NCBI GenBank assembly: GCA_003117195.1
Contig: BDSI01000187.1
Span: 1 to 64,000, forward strand
Source: Eudorina sp. 2006-703-Eu-15
Lineage: Eukaryota; Chlorophyta; Chlorophyceae; Chlamydomonadales; Volvocaceae
Reading direction: 5' to 3'
Length of the DNA stretch: 64,000 bases
Positions 58,101 to 64,000 of this stretch are shown here, piece by piece. The notes beneath the pieces were generated by a model that saw only the letters and a program-made list of their open reading frames with translations, made no database searches and was not told the DNA's origin. The stretch's first letter is position 1, and each line of letters starts with the position of its first letter. The translations under genes and the position numbers were made by a program.

Positions 58101-61100
58101 CCTGCCCATCCTGCCCATCCTGCCCATCCTGCCCATCCTGCCCATCCTGCCCATCCTGCCCATCCTGCCCATCCTGCCCATCCTGCCCATCCTGCCCCTG
58201 CCTGCCCATCCTGCCCCTCCCGCCCTGCCTGCCTGCCTGCCTCCCAGCTATCCGGCAAGCTCTGAAGGAACCGACTGCGGTTGCGGGTCGTCGTCGTACA
58301 ACGTGTATTGGGGCCTGGACGTGGCGCTTGGGAGCAGGTGCGTCGAAAATCCAATGATGAAGCAAATGTGGATCCAAGTTCCAATTTGGATTTGCAAATG
58401 GGATATGGAGTTTCATATGGGATCCAAGAATTCCAATTTGGATCCCAAAGGCGCACTTGCATCAGGTTCACACGCTGTACACATGGCCTTACAGCCTTCC
58501 CCAGGCGTCCGGGCTCTTCAAAGTCCCCAAGCGCCCATAGTGGTAGGCCACAATACAAATAGGTTGCTCTTGCCTGGACCACGCCCTGAACCACGCCCGG
58601 TTCGCGGCTGGGCTCAGGGGAACAGGGGCCGTGCCACCCCCCGCCGTCAAGAAAAACAGCGGCTCCGCAAAAGAGCCGTGCCGACCCCCGCCGTCAAGAA
58701 AGACAGCGGCTCCGCAAAAGAGCCGTGCCACCCCCGCCGTCAAGAAAGACAGCGGCTCCGCAAAAGAGCCGTGCCACCCCCCGCCGTCAAGAAAGACAGC
58801 GGCTCCGCAAAAGAGCCGTGCCACCCCCCGCCGTCAAGAAAGACAGCGGCTCCGCAAAAGAGCCGTGCCACCCCCCGCCGTCAAGAAAGACAGCGGCTCC
58901 GCAAAAGAGCCGTGCCACCCCCGCCGTCAAGAAAGACAGCGGCTCCGCAAAAGAGCCGTGCCACCCCCCCAAGAAAGACAGCGGCAAAAGAGCCGTGCCA
59001 CCCCCGCCGTCAAGAAGACAGCGGCTCCGCAAAAGAGCCGTGCCACCCCCCGCCGTCAAGAAAGACAGCGGCTCCGCAAAAGAGCCGTGCACCCCCGCCG
59101 TCAAGAAAGACAGCGGCTCCGCAAAAGAGCCGTGCCACCCCCCCGTCAAGAAAGACAGCGGCTCCGCAAAAGAGCCGTGCCACCCCCGCCGTCAAGAAAG
59201 ACAGCGGCTCCGCAAAAGAGCCGTGCCACCCCCGCGTCAAGAAAGACAGCGGCTCGCAAAAGAGCCGTGCCACCCCGCCGTCAAGAAAGACAGCGGCTCC
59301 GCAAAAGAGCCGTGCCACCCCCCGCCGTCAAGAAAGACAGCGGCTCCGCAAAAGAGCCGTGCCATCCCCCGCCGTCAAGAAAGACAGCGGCTCCGCAAAA
59401 GAGCCGTGCCACCCCCCGCCGTCAAAAAAGACAGCGGCTCCGCAAAAGAGCCGTGCCACCCACCCACCCGGGGTAGGGCTATGGATTTGCGCAACCCGCC
59501 CGCCACAGCGCCGTACGGTGGGGCCGTGGGGATGACCCGAACTAGCCGGACTGTCGGAGCCGCGTGGTGGACTTCAGAGTGTGTGGCGCCGCTACAACAA
59601 ATAAATCATTTTGACCCCCGTCACCAACCCCACACCGCCACTCGGTAATCTTTCCCACCACCTCTTAGACGACCATCCAGGGCCTCCCACTCACCCGTAC
59701 GGCATACCTGTACGACACATTATCATCATCTCCAGCAGCCATGCAGCACGCCCGCTCGCCGCCCCTACCTCCGGCCCCAGGCAGTTCTACACGTTCGAGT
59801 TGCTCCCTCGGGCCAGCCGCGCCGCGCCCTCCCCCGCCGCAGCCCCCCTGGAGCCCCCCGGCCTGCTGGCCATCCAGCTGGACCCAGCCCGGGCCGCCGC
59901 CTGCTACAAACCTGACCCGGCGGCGCTGGTGCGGCCCGGCAGCCTGGGCAAGCCCTTCAGGGGAGGCGTCTCGTTCCTTCCCACCGACCCATGGGTCCTC
60001 AGCGGGTTTCTGGGTCAGGTGCCGGCCTTCCTGGGTGAGTCAGCAGTACGGCAAATCGGCAATCGTAGAAAGGCGCATCAAATGCGAATGCTCGCCTGAT
60101 GAGGAACGGTGGGAGGCGCCACCCTCCATAAGACACAGATTGTGGTTGTGATGGGTGACTTGGGAAGTGCAACCTTGAAGCGCTGCTTTCCTAAATAACA
60201 ACCGGTCGCCCGCCCTCTTGGCCCCTGCCCCTTTCCTACACTGCTGCCTGCTAGCTCATAACCCCTAAACCCTAAACCCGCATCTCGGGCGCAGGCTATA
60301 CCTCAAACGCTCCCTGGAGCCCGCTGCAGCTGACGCTCAACCTGACTGACCTGCGGGTGCGGCTGACGGAGGCGGCGGTGGCGGCGGCGACTGCGGACGG
60401 CCCGGCGCCGCCGCCCCACGGAACCGTCGCTGCCGCTGCTGCTGCTGCGGCGGCGGCGGCGGACCCCGTGGCGGGGGGCGTGTTCCTGATGGGCAAATGC
60501 GACGGACTCGCACTTCAGGACATCTGTACGACAAAGACTAAATCGGACAGCGCCGCCACGTCGTGCCTTGTTGCGACCTTCTCGGCGGCGGGCGCGGCAG
60601 CGGCGGCGGCGCCGCCGCCGCCGCCGGCGGTGTGCCACAGCGTCCTTCCATTGACTGCCGCACAGCCACCGCCGTTGGCGGGCGCTGTAGTGCAACCGCC
60701 GCCGCCGCTGCCGCCGGCGTCGTCGCCACCGCTGCCGTTGCAACAAACCGGACCGCCGCCGTCGCCGCAGGCCAAGCCGTCGTTGGCGCTTGTCCCGCCA
60801 TTGAAACCGCCGCCTGGAGCTATGGCGTCTGCGCCGCCGCCGCCGCCGCCGCCGCGGCCACGAGTTCCGCGGTCGCCTCGAGGGCCGATGGCGCCCAGAT
60901 CCCCGCGCCCGCCTCGGCCGTCGCCTCCGTCACCGCCGTCGCCGCCGCCGTCGCCGCCGCCGATGCTGCCTGTGCGACGACCGCCTCCAGCCCGCTCTCC
61001 GCCGCCAAGTCGCTCACCCCCACCGCGGCCGCCAAACCCGCCACCGTCGCCACCGTCGCCGCCGTCGCCAGGGCCGCCGCCACCAGCGCCACACCTGCCG

Positions 61101-63896
61101 TCGCCAGGGCCGCTGCCGCCGTCGCCGCTTCCGCCGCAGCCCATACTAACCCCACGGCTGTCGCCAATGTCCCCGCCGCCATCGCCCCCGCCGCCATCGC
61201 CACCACCGCCGTCACCACCGCCGCTGTCATCGCCACCGCCGTCGCCACCGCCGCGGTCGTCACCGCCGCCGCTATCACCGCCGCCGCGTTCATCGCCGCC
61301 GCAACTGTCACCATCACCGCCGCCGTCGCCGTTGGCATCGCCGCCGCCACCCGCGCCGCTACCGCGGTCACCATCGCCGCCACCCCTATCCCAGCCGCCA
61401 CCAGCCTTAGCGCCATCACCGCCGTCAAGACCACCGTCTCCAAACCCCGCGGCGCAGCCGCCTCGACATCCACCGCCACCACCTCCAATGCCGCCACCGC
61501 AGTCGGTCACCTCGCCATCATCGTCGTTGAGTCCACCGCCGCCGTCGCCGCCTCCGCCATCACGGTCTCCACCGTCACATGAACCAGAGCCATCCAAGTC
61601 GCTGCCGTCGCGCCCTCCTGCTGCGCTACCTCCAACCCCGCCATCGACCATTTCTTCGCCACCGCCGTCATCGGCGCCGTCAACGCAGCAGGGCCCATCA
61701 CCTGCTCCCGTGCCGCCGATGTCATCGCAGCCGCCGTCGCCGACTACGCCATCGCTGTCACCACATTCAGCATCGCCGCCACTGCCGTCGCCGCCCGCCG
61801 CGCTGCCGTCGCCGCCAGCCTCGTCGCCGCCAGCTTCATCGCCGCCAGCCTCGTCACCGTCGCCTCAAGCCTCGTCACCGTCGCCGCCAGCCTCGTCGCC
61901 GCCAGCCTCGTCACCGTCGCCGCCAGCCTCGTCGCCGCCAGCCCGTCGCCGCCAGCCTCGTCGCCGCCAGCCTCGTCGCCGCCAGCCTCGTCGCCGCCAG
62001 CCTCGTCGCCGCCAGCCTCGTCGCCGCCAGCCTCGTCGCCGCCAGCCTCGTCGCCGCCAGCCTCGTCGCCGCCAGCCTCGTCGCCGCCAGCCTCGTCGCC
62101 GCCAGCCTCGTCGCCGCCAGCCTCGTCGCCGCCAGCCTCGTCGCCACCAGCCTCGTCGCCGCCAGCCTCATCACCGCCAGCCTCGTCACCGTCGCCGCCA
62201 GCCTCGTCGCCGCCAGCCTCGTCGCCGCCAGCCTCGTCATCGCCGCCATCCTCGTCGCCGCCAGCCTCATCGCCGCCAGCCTCGTCGCCGCCAGCCTCGT
62301 CGCTGCCAGCCTTATCGCCGCCAGCCTCGTCGTCGCCGCCAGCCTCGTCGCCGCCAGCCTCGTCGCCGCCAGCCTCATCGCCGCCAGCCTCGTCGTCGCC
62401 GCCAGCCTCGTCGCCGCCAGCCTCGTCGCCGCCATCCTCATCACCGCCAGCCTTGTCGCCACGAGCCTCGTCGCCGCCAGCCTCGTCACCGTCGCCGCCA
62501 GCCTCGTCGCCGCCAGCCTCGTCGCCGCCAGCCTCGTCGCCGCCAGCCTCGTCGCCGCCAGCCTCGTCGCCGCCAGCCTCGTCGCCGCCAGCCTCGTCGC
62601 CGCCAGCCTCGTCGCCGCCAGCCTCGTCGCCGCCAGCCTTGTCGCCGCCAGCCTCGTCGCCGCCAGCCTCGTCGCCGCCAGCCTCGTCGCCGCCAGCCTC
62701 GTCGCCGCCAGCCTCGTCGCCGCCAGCCTCGTCGCCGCCAGCCTCGTCACCGCCAGCCTCGTCGCCGCCAACCTCGTCGCCGCCAGCCTCGTCACCGCCA
62801 GCCTCGTCGCCGCCAGCCTCGTCGCCGCCAGTCTCGTCGCCGCCAGCCTCGATAATATCACCTCCATCTTCGTCAGCGCCGCCGCCGTCGCCATCATTGC
62901 CGCCGCGGCCATCGCTGCCAGTCTTGTCGCCGTCACCGCCGCCGCTGTCGCCGCCAGCCTCGTCGCCGTCTCACACGCCGACGCCGCCATTGCCATCGAC
63001 AACCCAACCACCAACCTCAGTGGGGGCTTCCCCTCGTTTTCCGTCGCCTCTATTCCCACCAACATCCCTCCAGCCCTCTCCGCCTCCACAAACCTCTCCG
63101 CCTCCACAAACCTCTCCACCTCCACAAACCTCTCCGGGACCCTCGCGGCCGCCTCTGCCGCTGGAGGCCGCCTTACCGCCGCCAACTGCTCAACCGCCGC
63201 GGCCGCCGGCGCCTGCGCCCGTGAGCGCGCTTCCGCCCGCAACGGCACTCCAACCACCTCAACCGTCTACAGCCACGCCGCCGGCGCCGCCGGCGCCCAT
63301 GGCACGGCCGCCTCAACCGTCCCCGCCACCATCCGACCAGCCTCCGGTCGCGGCGCCAGGGCCGTCGCCTCAGCCGCGCCCGACGCCCTCCAACGCTACG
63401 TCGCCGACGCCCGCGCCTACGCCCACGCCAAAGGCCGCACCGACGGCGCCGGTAGCACACGAACCACCTTCGACGCCACCCCGTGGGCCAAAAAGGCCCA
63501 AGCCGCCCAAGACACGGTCGCCGCAGACGTCGCCGGACGCCCCCCTGGAGCCTTTCGCCCCGCCGTCGCCGCCGCGGCCGCGGCGACCCCTCAAGCCCGT
63601 CGCGCCCAATCGGCCGCCGACGCCCCCACGCCCGCCCGCGCCGCCGCGGCCGCCGTCACCGCCGTCGCCGCGGCCGCCGCCGCGCCCTCGGCCGCCGCCA
63701 CCATTCGCGGCGCAGAGGGAGACGCCTTCCATTGTCGTACAACCACGGCCGTCGCCGCCGCCGCGACGGCCTCGGCCGCCGCCGGGCCCGCCGCTGTGGC
63801 CAGGCGCCGGGGACATCGGCCCGGGGGCGCCGCTGCTGCCGTACGACGACGGCATGGAGCCGCCGTCGGCGCCGGGGACCCCTCCTAGCGTAGACG
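55078..63896 (+). CDS. Pherophorin-like gene E, 3' truncated by the window
   Basis: Exons: 55078-55613 leader, 57601-57771 N1, 58248-58337 N2, 59781-60034 N3, 60295-63896 N4 plus rod; the C-domain exons lie beyond the window. From Met 55078, in the conserved ATG block, about 125 residues precede the hydrophobic LVLWAALLAVLQSCTAVA, so an upstream intron or another start is likely. The N1 acceptor is uncertain: 57601 fits the phase-2 leader donor at 55614, whereas 57636 would match the phase of the paralogs. N domain: [52 protein letters not shown] single-base frame change lies near 61943 in the rod. The last donor, GAC G|GTGGGT at 63897, is phase 1 as expected. Likely a matrix glycoprotein. 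Confidence 0.8.
58076..58200 (+). repeat. 9-bp tandem repeat in gene E intron N1-N2
   Basis: About 13 CTGCCCATC units ending 50 bases before the N2 acceptor at 58246-58247. On the transcript this is a long pyrimidine-rich run directly upstream of a splice acceptor. Confidence 0.9.
58625..59465 (+). repeat. 47-bp minisatellite with hairpin units in gene E intron N2-N3
   Basis: About 18 copies of a unit of about 47 bases, with blocks GCCGTGCCACCCCCCGCCGT, CAAGAAAGACAG and CGGCTCCGCAAAAGAGCCG. The last block is an inverted repeat (CGGCTC, loop CGCAAAA, GAGCCG), so each copy can fold as a 6-bp stem. Units near 58970 and 59250 are shortened. Open frames run through in several frames but are bounded by a consensus donor (58338) and acceptor (59779-59780), and no paralog protein contains such a segment. 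Confidence 0.9.
60263..60280 (+). repeat. Short telomere-like tract
   Basis: CCCCTAAACCCTAAACCC: two and a half CCCTAAA units, 15 bases before the N4 acceptor of gene E. It is too short to be more than a curiosity. Confidence 0.5.
60295..63896 (+). repeat. Gene E exon: N4 subdomain plus SSPPA rod
   Basis: N4 reads [30 protein letters not shown] and CDGLALQDICTTKTKSD. After an SPPPP and SPPPSPPPR part, a 12-bp repeat GCCAGCCTCGTC and variants runs from about 61815 to 62850, encoding SSPPA about 85 times with GCC/GTC slips. At about 61943 the unit reads GCCAGCCCGTC, lacking one T, which moves the Pro/Ser/Ala frame; the new frame continues to the donor. Distal rod: PPPQTSPPPQTSP then [11 protein letters not shown], ending YDDGMEPP. 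Confidence 0.82.
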
Positions 63897-64000
63897 GTGG
63901 GTCTCTTGCCTCCGCCCTACCACCCATGTTTCCAATGCGCTTGGCTCTTGTTTCCATTTGCGATCCCGCAACGGTTCTTGCTTGATGACGTTCCTTCCCG

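Noticed and set aside
58625..59465. CRISPR array
   Set aside because: Units are contiguous identical repeats with no unique spacers, in a eukaryotic intron.
58631..59648. Frames of 280-540 codons through the 47-bp array
   Set aside because: Intronic in gene E (donor 58338, acceptor 59779-59780); the apparent proteins are repeats of RQERQRLRKRAV-type units absent from A-D.
60263..60280. Interstitial telomere suggesting a chromosome end or fusion
   Set aside because: Only two and a half units; too short to support such a claim.
61579..63888. 769-codon frame over the gene E rod (Arg/Gln-rich, then Val/Ala/Ser-rich)
   Set aside because: Out-of-frame reading of the 12-bp rod repeat; ends without a phase-correct donor and has no head domains.

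Overview
The window reads as nuclear DNA of a volvocine green alga (Volvox, Chlamydomonas, Gonium and relatives). The evidence is a set of intron-rich genes encoding secreted, hydroxyproline-rich-type glycoproteins with the pherophorin layout: hydrophobic leader, cysteine-bearing globular N domain, very long Pro/Ser rod, cysteine-bearing globular C domain. The introns are packed with minisatellites and transposon scraps. Species cannot be fixed from the sequence alone. I recognised no rRNA, tRNA, CRISPR array or bacterial-type gene.

Layout, all genes on the + strand and head to tail: gene A (1-4359, 5' end outside the window), gene B (about 9376-16204), gene C (about 25522-34770), gene D (about 38718-50565) and gene E (about 55078 to beyond 63896, 3' end outside the window). 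I rebuilt the exons from GT/AG boundaries, reading-frame continuity and comparison among the five copies. The phases agree: leader|1, N1|2, N2|2, N3|1, N4 plus linker|1, C1|2, C2|2, C3|2, C4|1, C5|0, C6 (the leader/N1 junction of E is the exception and is uncertain). B lacks the N2/N3 intron; A and B lack the C5/C6 intron.

Spacers between genes (4360-9375, 16205-25360, 34771-38400, 50566-55070) hold no gene I can support. They carry decayed retroelement pieces (notably 19.9-21.2 kb), simple repeats and, just before each gene, an AT-richer block. Introns hold a palindrome-bearing element found nine times and only inside pherophorin introns, LINE-like 3' ends with (CATT)n tails, an antisense LINE-like coding fragment, and arrays of 5, 9, 12, 34 and 47 bp units.

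By analogy with known pherophorins, the products would be exported and built into the extracellular matrix or cell wall: the Pro-rich rods as O-glycosylated spacers and the two globular domains as interaction heads. The paralogs differ most in the rod repeat and leader. C, D and E share an almost identical N3 exon, which suggests exon-scale gene conversion. The linkers of B, C, D and E each contain an apparent single-base frame break in low-complexity sequence, most simply read as assembly or sequencing error.
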